Part shown: positions 7,865-16,800 of the stretch, one piece after another | Layout: the number at the start of each line of letters is the position of its first letter | Numbering within the stretch: position 1 is the first letter of the stretch | Source: Erysipelotrichia bacterium | Lineage (GTDB): Bacteria > Bacillota_I > Bacilli_A > Erysipelotrichales > Erysipelotrichaceae | NCBI GenBank assembly: GCA_009916335.1 | Contig: SAAR01000005.1 | Coordinates: forward strand, 1-34,414 | Direction of reading: 5' to 3' | DNA length: 34,414 nucleotides | Notes under the pieces: model-generated | Seen by the model: only the letters and a program-made list of their open reading frames with translations | Databases searched by the model: none | What the model was told of the DNA's origin: nothing | Program-made: the position numbers and the translations under genes

Positions 7865-8323
7865 ATGTTAGGAGAAAAATTATTGGCACTACGAAAGAAA
7901 TAAGGATATTCTCAACAAGAAGTGGCAGATTTGTTAGCAGTAAGTAGACAGAGTGTATCCAATTGGGAATTAGATCAATCCATTCCAACAATTGATAAAG
8001 CGAGTCAAATGGCAAAACTGTATCATATTAGTTTAGGTGATTTATTAGATCATGAAATCGTTGTTGCACATAAGGAAAACAAAAGGGATATTCATGTGTT
8101 AAAGCGATTAATCAATAAAACATGTACACTAGATTGTTATGATATGGATTTGTGGCTTGATTCAGTATCTTCAAAGCAAATTAAAGTGCTTGATATTAAT
8201 GAGGATTGGGTAAAAATTGAATACGAAAGAGTTAAAAAAGGGGCATTGATAAAGAAAGAAAAAGTTGTTAAGCTGATTGAATTATCAAGTGTTAAAGGTT
8301 TTTCTAGGGTAGGTGATGAATGA
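7865..8323 (+). pseudogene. XRE-family regulator interrupted by an in-frame TAA
   Basis: The ATG at 7865 has AAGGAG (7852-7857) 7 nt upstream and a TATAAT at 7833-7838. It encodes M-L-G-E-K-L-L-A-L-R-K-K, the first helix of an XRE/Cro domain, then hits TAA at 7901-7903. The same frame continues with G-Y-S-Q-Q-E-V-A-D-L-L and R-Q-S-V-S-N-W-E, the helix-turn-helix core, so one codon has mutated. A GTG at 7922 could start a remnant lacking helix 1, but no ribosome binding site is visible. After the DNA-binding domain comes a C-terminal module with L-D-I-N-E-D-W-V-K-I-E-Y and a lysine-rich strand, a small beta-barrel-like region found in such regulators. The gene overlaps the next by ATGA. Probably inactive, unless the stop is a sequencing error. 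Confidence 0.8.
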
Positions 8324-8655
8324 TGGCATTCTTTATTTCATTTTTTGCATTAATTGTTTCTATTTATGCATTGTATCAGATTAATGAAATGAAAAAAGAT
8401 AAAAAAGAAGAGAAAGTAAAAGGCGAAAATAAAGAGAAACAGATTCGTGAGAGTTTTATTGCCTTAAAAGGACACAATTGCGAAATAATAGTGTCGAAAA
8501 CGATGCCTTTTATTGATGTGATGTACTCATATGAAGGAATTATTCTTGATGTAGATGATGAATGGGTAGTGATTTGCAATACAAAAGGAAAGAAACAGAT
8601 TGAAAAAATAATTCGGATTTGTTGCATCAAAGATGTTAAACAGTTGAATGCTTAA
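8320..8655 (+). CDS. Small membrane-anchored protein, partner of the XRE gene
   Basis: A protein of 111 aa with one N-terminal membrane helix (residues about 2-22), a highly charged lysine/glutamate linker (about 25-45) and a compact cytoplasmic domain. That domain, with L-D-V-D-D-E-W-V-V-I and a following K-K-Q-I-E-K-I-I-R-I strand, matches the pattern of the C-terminal module of the upstream XRE protein. No specific function is recognised. It overlaps the XRE stop by 4 nt (ATGA), implying translational coupling; a second ATG at 8323 is an alternative start. With the XRE gene interrupted, coupled translation would be weakened. It ends at its own terminator, so the two genes form a closed unit. 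Confidence 0.8.
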   Translation: MMAFFISFFALIVSIYALYQINEMKKDKKEEKVKGENKEKQIRESFIALKGHNCEIIVSKTMPFIDVMYSYEGIILDVDDEWVVICNTKGKKQIEKIIRICCIKDVKQLNA

Positions 8656-8690
8656 AAAAGGGATCAAATAATAATAGATTCCTTTTTTAT
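8654..8690 (+). terminator. Terminator after the XRE/membrane pair
   Basis: AAAAAAGGGATC (8654-8665) pairs with GATTCCTTTTTT (8677-8688), 12 bp with one G-U, 11-nt loop. The 3' arm supplies the U-run. It overlaps the stop codon. Confidence 0.8.
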
Positions 8691-8732
8691 AGCGTATAAA
8701 TACATGATGGTAGAAGAAGTTTATGACAATAA

Positions 8733-8763
8733 TTGAAAAATAAGTTTCAATTTTGTGTATAAT
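8733..8763 (+). promoter_or_regulatory. recG promoter giving a leaderless mRNA
   Basis: Consensus -10 TATAAT at 8758-8763 with TTGAAA at 8733-8738 (19-nt spacer, longer than ideal). The first transcribed base would fall at about 8770, which is the A of the recG ATG. No ribosome binding site exists in between. Confidence 0.55.
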
Positions 8764-8769
8764 AAAAGT

Positions 8770-10761
8770 ATGAATTTAAAAGAATTAAAGATTAGTGATA
8801 AAAAAATAGCGATTCTTCAACAGATGAAAATTAATAGTGTGATGGATTTATTGATGCACTATCCTTTTCGTTATGAAGAAAATATTGTAAAGTCTTTTGA
8901 GGAGTGGGAAAAAGGGGATAAAGTCTGTTTTGAAGCAACCATTATTTCTGCTGCTCATGTTTCAAGGTATGCTTATAAGAAAAGTATGACACGATTTAAG
9001 GTGTTGTATGAACACATTGAGTTAGATATTACCTTGTTTAATCGACCTTGGGTGAGTGCTTTTCAAATCGGGAAAAAAATGAGTATCTTTGGTAAATATG
9101 ATGGGAATTATCGTGTTACTTGTATGAATTATAATAGTGAGCCATTAGATACGCAATTAGGTATGATTCCTGTATACAATGTCAAAGAAGGAATTTCTCA
9201 AAAAGAAATCCATAAATATATACAAAAAGGATTATCTTTATGTACGATTCTTGATTTTATTCCACAAGAATATCGCCATAAATATCGTTTGATTAGTAAA
9301 GTAGATGCACTTAAGCAAATTCATTCACCGACCGATAAAGAGGGGTTAAAACAAAGTTTGCGTACTTTAAAATATGAAGAATTTTTAAAGTTTCAATTAC
9401 AGATGCAATACATGAAACAGATGAATACAACGATGAGTGGATTAGCCAAAGTCTTTGATGAACAAGCGATTGCTCACTTTATTAAACGTTTACCTTATGC
9501 ACTAACTAACGGACAAAAGGGTGCTGTTGATGATATTTTACATGATTTGCAAAGTGAGCGTGTTATGTATCGTTTAGTACAGGGAGATGTTGGTTGTGGA
9601 AAAACGTTAGTTGCAGCGATTGGTATGTATGCATGTGTTTGTGCTAAGAAACAAGTAGCTATGTTGGCACCAACAGAAATATTGGCAAAGCAACATTACC
9701 AAAACTTATGTACTTTGTTTGCTCTGGAAGATATTAAGATTGCTATGTTGTATGCATCAATGAAAAGTAGTGAAAAAAAGAGCGTGTTGACACAAATAGC
9801 TGATGGAAGCATTGATATGATTGTTGGGACACATGCTTTATTTCAAGAAGATGTAAAGTATGCCAATTTAGGAATGGTAGTGGCTGATGAACAACATCGC
9901 TTTGGGGTTGAACAAAGAAGAAAATTGTTGGAAAAAGGGGACAAGGTTGATTTTTTGTTAATGAGTGCGACACCGATCCCTCGTACCTTAGCTGTTTCGT
10001 TGTATGGCGATATGGAAGTATCCACGATTGACACGATGCCAAAGGGGAAAAAGGAAATTCAAACGATTTATGTAAAAGAAGATAGTTTAAAAAGTGTACT
10101 TATGGACATACTACAAATGATTGATGAAGGCATACAGTGTTATATTGTTGCCCCTGCAATTGAAAAAAATGATGAATATTCAATGCGTAATGTGGAACAA
10201 TTGTATGCAAGTATGAATCAAGTACTAGGTAAAAAATATCGCATTGGTTTACTACATGGGAAAATGAGTAGTGAAGAAAAAGATGAAACGATGCAGCGAT
10301 TTTTAAATCATCAATACGATATTTTGATAACAACCACCGTTATTGAAGTTGGCGTTGATGTGAAAAATGCAAATATCATGGTTATTTATGATGCACATCG
10401 TTTTGGTATGAGTCAAATTCATCAATTAAGAGGGCGAGTTGGTAGAGGTAAATTACAAGGATATTGTTATTTAGTGAGTGGGACAAAAGAGGAACAAGCA
10501 CAAAAACGTTTACAACTACTTGCCGATACAAGTGATGGTTTTATGATTGCCCAAGCAGATTTACATTTGCGTGGTGCTGGTGATTTACTTGGTGTTCGTC
10601 AAAGTGGAATCAGTGGTTTTATTTTAGGAGATATTATTAATGATCATGCGATATTAGAAGTTGCAAAGCAAGATGCTATTGAAATTTTGTCAAAAATTAC
10701 ACAATATCCACTTGTGAAGACATTTGTTTTGAAAAAAGATTATACATCTTATTTAGATTGA
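8770..10761 (+). CDS. recG: ATP-dependent DNA helicase RecG
   Basis: RecG, 663 aa, near the usual 680. It remodels stalled replication forks and Holliday junctions. An N-terminal helical/OB wedge region (about 1-230) precedes two helicase domains: Walker A G-D-V-G-C-G-K-T (272-279), the DEQH box with R-F-G (373-376), S-A-T-P-I-P-R-T motif III, and the C-terminal R-G-R-V-G-R-G motif VI. All motor motifs are intact. I placed the start at ATG 8770 rather than GTG 8755, because the GTG lies inside the -10 box. No Shine-Dalgarno site precedes either. rnc follows after 38 bp, whereas in many Firmicutes fatty-acid genes separate them. Confidence 0.95.
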   Translation: MNLKELKISDKKIAILQQMKINSVMDLLMHYPFRYEENIVKSFEEWEKGDKVCFEATIISAAHVSRYAYKKSMTRFKVLYEHIELDITLFNRPWVSAFQIGKKMSIFGKYDGNYRVTCMNYNSEPLDTQLGMIPVYNVKEGISQKEIHKYIQKGLSLCTILDFIPQEYRHKYRLISKVDALKQIHSPTDKEGLKQSLRTLKYEEFLKFQLQMQYMKQMNTTMSGLAKVFDEQAIAHFIKRLPYALTNGQKGAVDDILHDLQSERVMYRLVQGDVGCGKTLVAAIGMYACVCAKKQVAMLAPTEILAKQHYQNLCTLFALEDIKIAMLYASMKSSEKKSVLTQIADGSIDMIVGTHALFQEDVKYANLGMVVADEQHRFGVEQRRKLLEKGDKVDFLLMSATPIPRTLAVSLYGDMEVSTIDTMPKGKKEIQTIYVKEDSLKSVLMDILQMIDEGIQCYIVAPAIEKNDEYSMRNVEQLYASMNQVLGKKYRIGLLHGKMSSEEKDETMQRFLNHQYDILITTTVIEVGVDVKNANIMVIYDAHRFGMSQIHQLRGRVGRGKLQGYCYLVSGTKEEQAQKRLQLLADTSDGFMIAQADLHLRGAGDLLGVRQSGISGFILGDIINDHAILEVAKQDAIEILSKITQYPLVKTFVLKKDYTSYLD

Positions 10762-10799
10762 GATATACTATTAGAGTATGTAAAGTATGGAGGAGCATT

Positions 10800-11483
10800 A
10801 TGAAAGATATTTTTGAGTGGTTAGATAGTAGAAATATTCCCTATCGAAACCGTAGTTTAATAGAACAAGCATGTACACATACATCGTTTTTAAATGAACA
10901 TCGTCAATTAAAAGGGGACAATGAACGTTTAGAATTTATGGGGGATGCTGTTTTGCAGTTGTATTCTACTACCCTATTATTTAATCGTGAACCAGCGTTG
11001 AGTGAAGGGGATATGACACGTTTACGCTCACAATTAGTTCGAGAAGAAGCATTATCGAAATATTCACGCCAATTAAACTGGAACCAGTTTATTATGTTGG
11101 GTATTGGCGAAGAAAAAAATGGTGGTAGAGAAAGAGATTCTATCTTAGCGGATATGTTTGAAGCTATTTTAGGAGCTATTTACATTGATTGTGGCTATGA
11201 TGCAGCATCAAAGATTTTAGATGAAGTATTAGTACCGCAATTAGTGGAACACAGTGATGAATTAGTCGTTGATTATAAAACCAAATTACAGGAGTTTATT
11301 CAAGCAGATACAAGAAATACAGTAACTTATAACCTTGTGAAATCTGTTGGACCAAGCAACAGCCCAACCTTTTATATCGATGTTGTTTTAGATGGTATTG
11401 TCCTTGGTAAAGGAGAAGGACCTTCCAAGAAAAAGGCGGAACAAGCAGCTGCTAAAAATGCATTTGAAAAGCTGGTGAAGTAA
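10800..11483 (+). CDS. rnc: Ribonuclease III
   Basis: RNase III, 227 aa, cleaving double-stranded RNA such as rRNA precursors. The RNase III signature N-E-R-L-E-F-M-G-D-A-V is present, with catalytic residues E45, D49, D118 and E121 (N-E-R-L-E; D-M-F-E). After a linker, a C-terminal double-stranded-RNA-binding domain (about 155-226) has the typical G-P-S-K-K-K-A-E-Q-A-A-A ending. The ATG at 10800 follows GGAGGAG (10789-10795); an upstream in-frame start at 10758 would overlap recG and adds 14 residues not expected in the family. Probably co-transcribed with recG. The following carboxypeptidase begins at the very next base after the stop. Confidence 0.95.
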   Translation: MKDIFEWLDSRNIPYRNRSLIEQACTHTSFLNEHRQLKGDNERLEFMGDAVLQLYSTTLLFNREPALSEGDMTRLRSQLVREEALSKYSRQLNWNQFIMLGIGEEKNGGRERDSILADMFEAILGAIYIDCGYDAASKILDEVLVPQLVEHSDELVVDYKTKLQEFIQADTRNTVTYNLVKSVGPSNSPTFYIDVVLDGIVLGKGEGPSKKKAEQAAAKNAFEKLVK

Positions 11484-12773
11484 ATGAAAACAATCAAAAG
11501 AGTGATTTTATGTTTTGTTTGTACATTCATGATTCATTCTACACTATTTACTTTTAACGTGCTTAAAGCAAAGGAGTCTGTAAAGCATGATTCCTATACA
11601 GCGATGATGAAAAGTGATGAGGTGGATTTATACAGTCAAAATGCGATTCTCATTAATTTGAATGATGATCGCATTTTATATGAGAAACAAATAAAAGAAA
11701 AAATTTATCCAGCTAGTATGACAAAAATTATGACAACACTTGTCGCCATTGAAAAGATTGATGATTTAGATGCGAGAGTGAGTATTACACAGGATATGTT
11801 AGCTGGCTTAAGGGAAGCGAATGCGAGTGTAGCTGGCTTTCGTGTAGGCGAAAGTGTTTCTTATCGTGATTTATTATATGGTATTTTATTACCTTCAGGT
11901 GCCGATGCATCACGAGCTATTGCGTTTTCTATTTTCCAAGATGAAGAACACTTTGTGCAGGCGATGAATGAAAAAGCAAAAGCAATAAAAATGAAAGATA
12001 CCCATTTTGTCAATGTGAGTGGTTTACATGATGATGAACATTATTCCAGTGTTTATGATATTAGTATCTTATTAAGAGAGGCTTTACAAAATGAATTGTT
12101 TAAAACGATCTTTTGTACGCCAAGCTATCAATGTGAGAATGGCTTAACCTTGTATTCTACCTTGCAAAGACAGGCATACAATGCACATTTAGATGTCAGC
12201 TTTATTGCAGGGGCAAAAACAGGGTTTACGAATGAAGCCTCTTTATGTTTAGCAAGTTATACAAAGATGAATGATGAAGAATATATTATGGTTAGTGCAC
12301 AAACCAATAGTGATAGTTCTTATCCTTATCATATTGTCGATGCCATTACTTTGTATCAATATGTATTTACACATTATACAAGGGTAAGTGTCGTTCATAA
12401 AGATGAGCTTATTAAAAAGGTGATCCTTACACATAGTGCAAAAGATGAGTATCCATTAAAAGCGAAACAGGATATAAATGTATTAGTAAAAGATGGAAAT
12501 GTCGATCATATTAAAATTGTATACGATGGTAAAACACATGTAGAAGCACCTTTATTTGTCGATGATAAGATCGCTACTTTAAATGTATATGATGGCAAAG
12601 ACGTTATTTATAAAGAAGATATATATTTACAAGAAAATATAGAAAAAGATAGTATTGCTTACTATTTTCATCATCTTGATCGTTTTGTGATGGATTTTAA
12701 ATATGTGATTATAACATGCGTTGCACTTATTTTCGTGTCTTTAACGTATTTAAAATATAAAAAACAAAAATAA
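11484..12773 (+). CDS. D-alanyl-D-alanine carboxypeptidase (S11, DacF-like)
   Basis: Serine DD-carboxypeptidase, 429 aa, removing the terminal D-Ala from peptidoglycan stem peptides outside the membrane. A signal peptide (about 1-29) leads into the S11 domain with S78-M-T-K81 as nucleophile motif and K245-T-G (245-247). The second motif, usually S-G-N, reads S138-G-A140, so the Asn is replaced by Ala. The C-terminus has a membrane helix (about 400-422) with a positive tail, giving a single-anchored enzyme instead of an amphipathic helix. The ATG abuts the rnc stop with no gap and only a weak site (GGTGAAG) inside rnc, so translation is likely coupled. The Ca/Na exchanger follows 14 nt later. 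Confidence 0.9.
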   Translation: MKTIKRVILCFVCTFMIHSTLFTFNVLKAKESVKHDSYTAMMKSDEVDLYSQNAILINLNDDRILYEKQIKEKIYPASMTKIMTTLVAIEKIDDLDARVSITQDMLAGLREANASVAGFRVGESVSYRDLLYGILLPSGADASRAIAFSIFQDEEHFVQAMNEKAKAIKMKDTHFVNVSGLHDDEHYSSVYDISILLREALQNELFKTIFCTPSYQCENGLTLYSTLQRQAYNAHLDVSFIAGAKTGFTNEASLCLASYTKMNDEEYIMVSAQTNSDSSYPYHIVDAITLYQYVFTHYTRVSVVHKDELIKKVILTHSAKDEYPLKAKQDINVLVKDGNVDHIKIVYDGKTHVEAPLFVDDKIATLNVYDGKDVIYKEDIYLQENIEKDSIAYYFHHLDRFVMDFKYVIITCVALIFVSLTYLKYKKQK

Positions 12774-12787
12774 AAGGGGGAATTTTT

Positions 12788-13744
12788 TTGCTTACAATCA
12801 TAGAATATTTGGTATTGGCACTATTTACCGTTCTACTTTCGATTGAATTGTCAAAATGTGTCGATGCCTTAGATAAAAAAACGAATCTTTCTGGTGCATT
12901 TATCGGAGGAGTGATGCTCGCAGCTGTTACTTCTTTACCAGAGTTATTCACTTCTTTAACGGCTGTTTTATATTTACATAAACCACAGTTAATTCAAGGA
13001 AATGTATTGGGGAGTAATATATTTAATTTAACTATTTTTGCGTTAGTACTGATTTTGTTTACAAAAGCATATAAACGCTCACAAATTGCGAAGTCGCAAA
13101 AAACATTATTATACTTTTGTATCGTGATGTTTTTGTGTGTCATTTATGCATTGTTTCATCAAGTAGAAGTTTCCTTAGGGATTAGCCAAGTGCATCTAAT
13201 GAGTATTGTGATGATCATCTTATATATCTTTTCAACCATCATGGCAAAAGATGATAATAGTGTGGAAAGTGGCGAAGATGATGTTGATATGAGTTTAAAA
13301 CAAGCAATTGTTCGTTTTATCGTATTTGCCGTTTTATTAGTCATCGTTTCTATTTTATTAACGCAGGTGAGTGATCAATTATCTGCACAGTTACACTTAG
13401 GGGCAACAGTAGCAGGGGCAATCTTTCTTGGGGTGGCAACCTCTTTACCAGAGCTTAGTTCTTCTTTATCGCTTGCCAAAATGGGTAATTTCAACGCATC
13501 AATCGCTAATGTTGTGGGTAGTTGTGTTTTCAATTTCACGATTTTATGCTTTGCAGATTTAATTTATGCAGGTGGTGGTATTTATGGCTATGACTACCAA
13601 GCACTAATATTCTCTATTTTTGGTATCGTATCTTGTGTGTTGACAATCTTTAGTTTAAAACAACAATTAAGTGTAAAATGGCTTCGTTTGCTAGGAATCT
13701 GCATCATGCTTAGTTATGTTGCCAGTGTTGTTTTATCAATGTAA
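12788..13744 (+). CDS. CaCA-family sodium/calcium exchanger
   Basis: Cation/calcium antiporter of 318 aa, the YrbG-like type, an integral membrane protein with about ten helices. The two inverted alpha-repeats that build the ion site are clear: T-S-L-P-E (48-52) with G-S-N-I-F-N (75-80), and T-S-L-P-E (218-222) with G-S-C-V-F-N (244-249). The middle loop (about 155-172) is acidic. The start is TTG: AAAAGGGGG (12772-12780) stands 7 nt before it and no ATG is suitably placed. It probably shares the transcript of rnc and the carboxypeptidase and ends at a terminator. The exact ion cannot be told; Ca2+ export against Na+ or H+ is the family expectation. Confidence 0.88.
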   Translation: MLTIIEYLVLALFTVLLSIELSKCVDALDKKTNLSGAFIGGVMLAAVTSLPELFTSLTAVLYLHKPQLIQGNVLGSNIFNLTIFALVLILFTKAYKRSQIAKSQKTLLYFCIVMFLCVIYALFHQVEVSLGISQVHLMSIVMIILYIFSTIMAKDDNSVESGEDDVDMSLKQAIVRFIVFAVLLVIVSILLTQVSDQLSAQLHLGATVAGAIFLGVATSLPELSSSLSLAKMGNFNASIANVVGSCVFNFTILCFADLIYAGGGIYGYDYQALIFSIFGIVSCVLTIFSLKQQLSVKWLRLLGICIMLSYVASVVLSM

Positions 13745-13760
13745 AATAAAAGCTGTAAAG

Positions 13761-13800
13761 TAACCAGAAGTCGAAATGATTTCTGGTTATTTCTTTCTTT
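13761..13800 (+). terminator. Terminator after the recG-rnc operon
   Basis: TAACCAGAA (13761-13769) pairs with TTCTGGTTA (13781-13789), 9 bp extendable by two inner pairs, then TTTCTTTCTTT. Confidence 0.85.
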
Positions 13801-13816
13801 ATTAGATAGGGAAGTG

Positions 13817-13825
13817 TGGTATAAT
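13817..13825 (+). promoter_or_regulatory. Extended -10 promoter of polC
   Basis: TGG followed by consensus TATAAT (13820-13825) is an extended -10 element; no good -35 is seen because the preceding terminator U-tract occupies its place. The transcript would start near 13831, leaving only about 4-7 nt before the polC ATG. Confidence 0.65.
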
Positions 13826-13836
13826 AAAAGGCAGAA

Positions 13837-16800
13837 ATGAGTGAGAAAATGAATGAAATTTATGAGCTAGCCCAAAAACTAAAAATGAACGATAGTGATT
13901 TGCACAGTTTTGAAAAAGCTGTTTTTTTAAACGTGCCAGTCTTTCATAAAGTGAGTAATTGCATGAATTTAGCAATTGAATTTGAATCTTTACTACCATA
14001 CCATGTGTATGATGTTTTTGTGTCTAAATTAAAACTGCATTTAAAATGTCGAGTATCCTTGCAGATGAAAAATCGACAACAGGATTATGATGTGATTGAT
14101 ATGAATAAATATGTGAAGCAACTAGCCCAAGAAGATCCCTATTTAAAGGTGTTTATGAATGCTTTTCCAGCATATGAAAAAGGTGTTTTAACCTATAAAT
14201 ATATTCGTGAAGAAGAGCGAAAAATGGCAAGTGATAATGCAAAGCGTTTACAAGAACAATTGCTTTTTTATGGGATTGATTGTGAAGTTGTAGTAGCTTC
14301 GCTAAGCGTCGATATTGAAATGAAAAGTGTAGAAGCGAGTGTTCAGGAAGAAAAACGTCCAGTGGAAGTGTATAAACAAGAACCTAAATCATTCAAACGT
14401 AAAAATGTAAAAGAGTATATGGCAATGCCGATCAAAGATTTAACAGATGGAATGTTTGATATAAAAATTCAAGGGAAGATTTTTGATAAAGAAAACATTG
14501 AGATGCGTAATGGGAAAATTCGTCAAAATTTGTATATTACAGATTTAAATGAAGCGATCAGGATGCAGCGTTTTGAAAGAGGGAATTTAACGTTAGAAGT
14601 GTTAAATGAAATTAATGCAGGGGATTATGTAGTTGCGTATGGAAGTGTAGAATACAATAAGTTTACTCGTGATAATGTGTTTAAAGTTATACAGATTGAT
14701 AAAATTCAAGAAGTAAAACGAGTGGATCGTGCAAAAAAGAAACGCGTTGAATTGCATACGCATACTAAGTTTTCTGAGATGGACGGTGTTTGTGATATTT
14801 CTGAATACATTAAACAGGCAGCTGCATGGGGACATAATGCCATCGCCATTAGTGATCATATGGTGGTGCAAGGTTTTCCAATGGCACAAGAGGTTGTTGC
14901 CAACATCAATAAACAAGAACGTGAAGTTCCTTTTAAGATGTTGTATGGTGTTGAAATGAACATGGTTGATCCACAGCTTAATATTGTTAGAAATGTAGCA
15001 GACATTGAATTGGAAAAAGGTCGTTATTGTATTTTTGACTTAGAAACCACAGGGTCATCTTCTAAGTATGATCATATTATTGAATTTGGTGGGCAGATTA
15101 TGGACGAGCGTAATATTGTCGGTTCTATGCAGACTTTTATTAAACCACCTGTCCCTATTAGTGCTTTTACCACTAATCTAACAGGAATTAGTGAAAATGA
15201 TGTTGTGGACGCAAAGCCGATTGAAGAAGTGATTGATGATATTTTAGCATTCATTGGTGATCGTATTTTAGTTGCCCATAATGCCGATTTCGATGTTACC
15301 TTCTTAAATGATCTATTAGTGCGTTTAGGACGTGAGCCACTAAAAAATCCAGTCATTGATACCTTAGATTTAGATCGTAGTTTGCATAAGGAGCGTAGAG
15401 CACATCGTTTAGGGAATGTGGCTCGATATTATGGCATTAAATACGATGAAGATGGAGCACATCGTGCGGATTATGATGCCAATGTGTTAGTTGAAGTGTT
15501 TTTGCATATGTTAAATGAAATGCCAAATATTCATACGCTTGAACAATTGAGTCAAATGTATGATGAAAGCTGTTTTACAAAAGTAAGAACAAAACATGTT
15601 ACTGTTTTGGCAAGAAATGCACAAGGTTTAAAGGAATTGTTTGAACTTGTATCATTATCACATGTTAAATATTTAGCGGAAAAATCAAAAAGTGGAAATA
15701 CGGTTGTTGCCGAGCCTAGAATTTTGCGTAGTGAGATTGAAAAGCGACGTGTCAATGGCAATTTGTTAATTGGTAGTAGTTGTGTAAATTCCGATGTATT
15801 TGAGATTGCCCAAACAAGAGGAGATGTTTATTTAAAACAAGTCATTGATTTTTATGATTACATAGAAGTACAACCATTGCCTGTTTATATGCATTTGGTG
15901 CATCGTGGAGCGATTAGTGATGTTGAACGTTTAAAGGAAATTGTCGCAACGATTGTGCGCGTAGGAAAACAATGTAATAAAATTGTGGTAGCGAGTGGAG
16001 ATGTGCATTATTGTGATCCTAATCAAAAGCAACTTCGAGATATTTATATTGCCGCCCAAGCCGTTGGTGGTGTGCATCACCCATTGTATATTTATAATCA
16101 AGAGCGAAGAAGAAATACCCCTGCACCAGATCAACATTTACGCACTACCGATGAAATGCTTTCAGCGTTTGCTTTTTTAGGTGATGAGTTAGCAAATGAA
16201 ATTGTGGTCGAAAATACGAATCGTATCGCCGATATGGTAGAGCCAATTTATCCTGTAAAGGATCGTTTATATCCACCTTCCATTGATGGTTGTGCACAAA
16301 AACTAAGTGATATTTGTTATCAAACGGCACATGAAATTTATGGTGATCCACTACCTGATATTGTAGAAAAACGATTAAAGCGTGAATTAGATAGTATTAT
16401 TGGTAATGGATTTGAAGTGGTTTATTATGTTTCACACTTACTTGTAAAAAAGAGTTTAGATGATGGATATATGGTTGGTTCTCGTGGATCGGTTGGTTCT
16501 AGTTTTGTTGCGACGATGTCTAATATTACGGAAGTAAATCCATTAGCACCTCATTATGTTTGTCCACAGTGTAAATTCAGTGAATTTTTTAGCGATGGTA
16601 GAATTGCTTCAGGATACGATTTACCTGATAAGAAATGTCCTAAATGTGGTGCTCAATTACATGTAGATGGACAGGATATTCCTTTTGAAACCTTCTTAGG
16701 TTTTGAAGGAGATAAAGTACCAGATATTGATTTGAACTTTTCAGGGGATTATCAACCAACGGCACATGCATATACAAAGGAAGTATTTGGTGAAGACCAT

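Noticed and set aside
8755..8769. GTG start for recG five codons earlier
   Set aside because: It falls inside the -10 TATAAT region and has no ribosome binding site.
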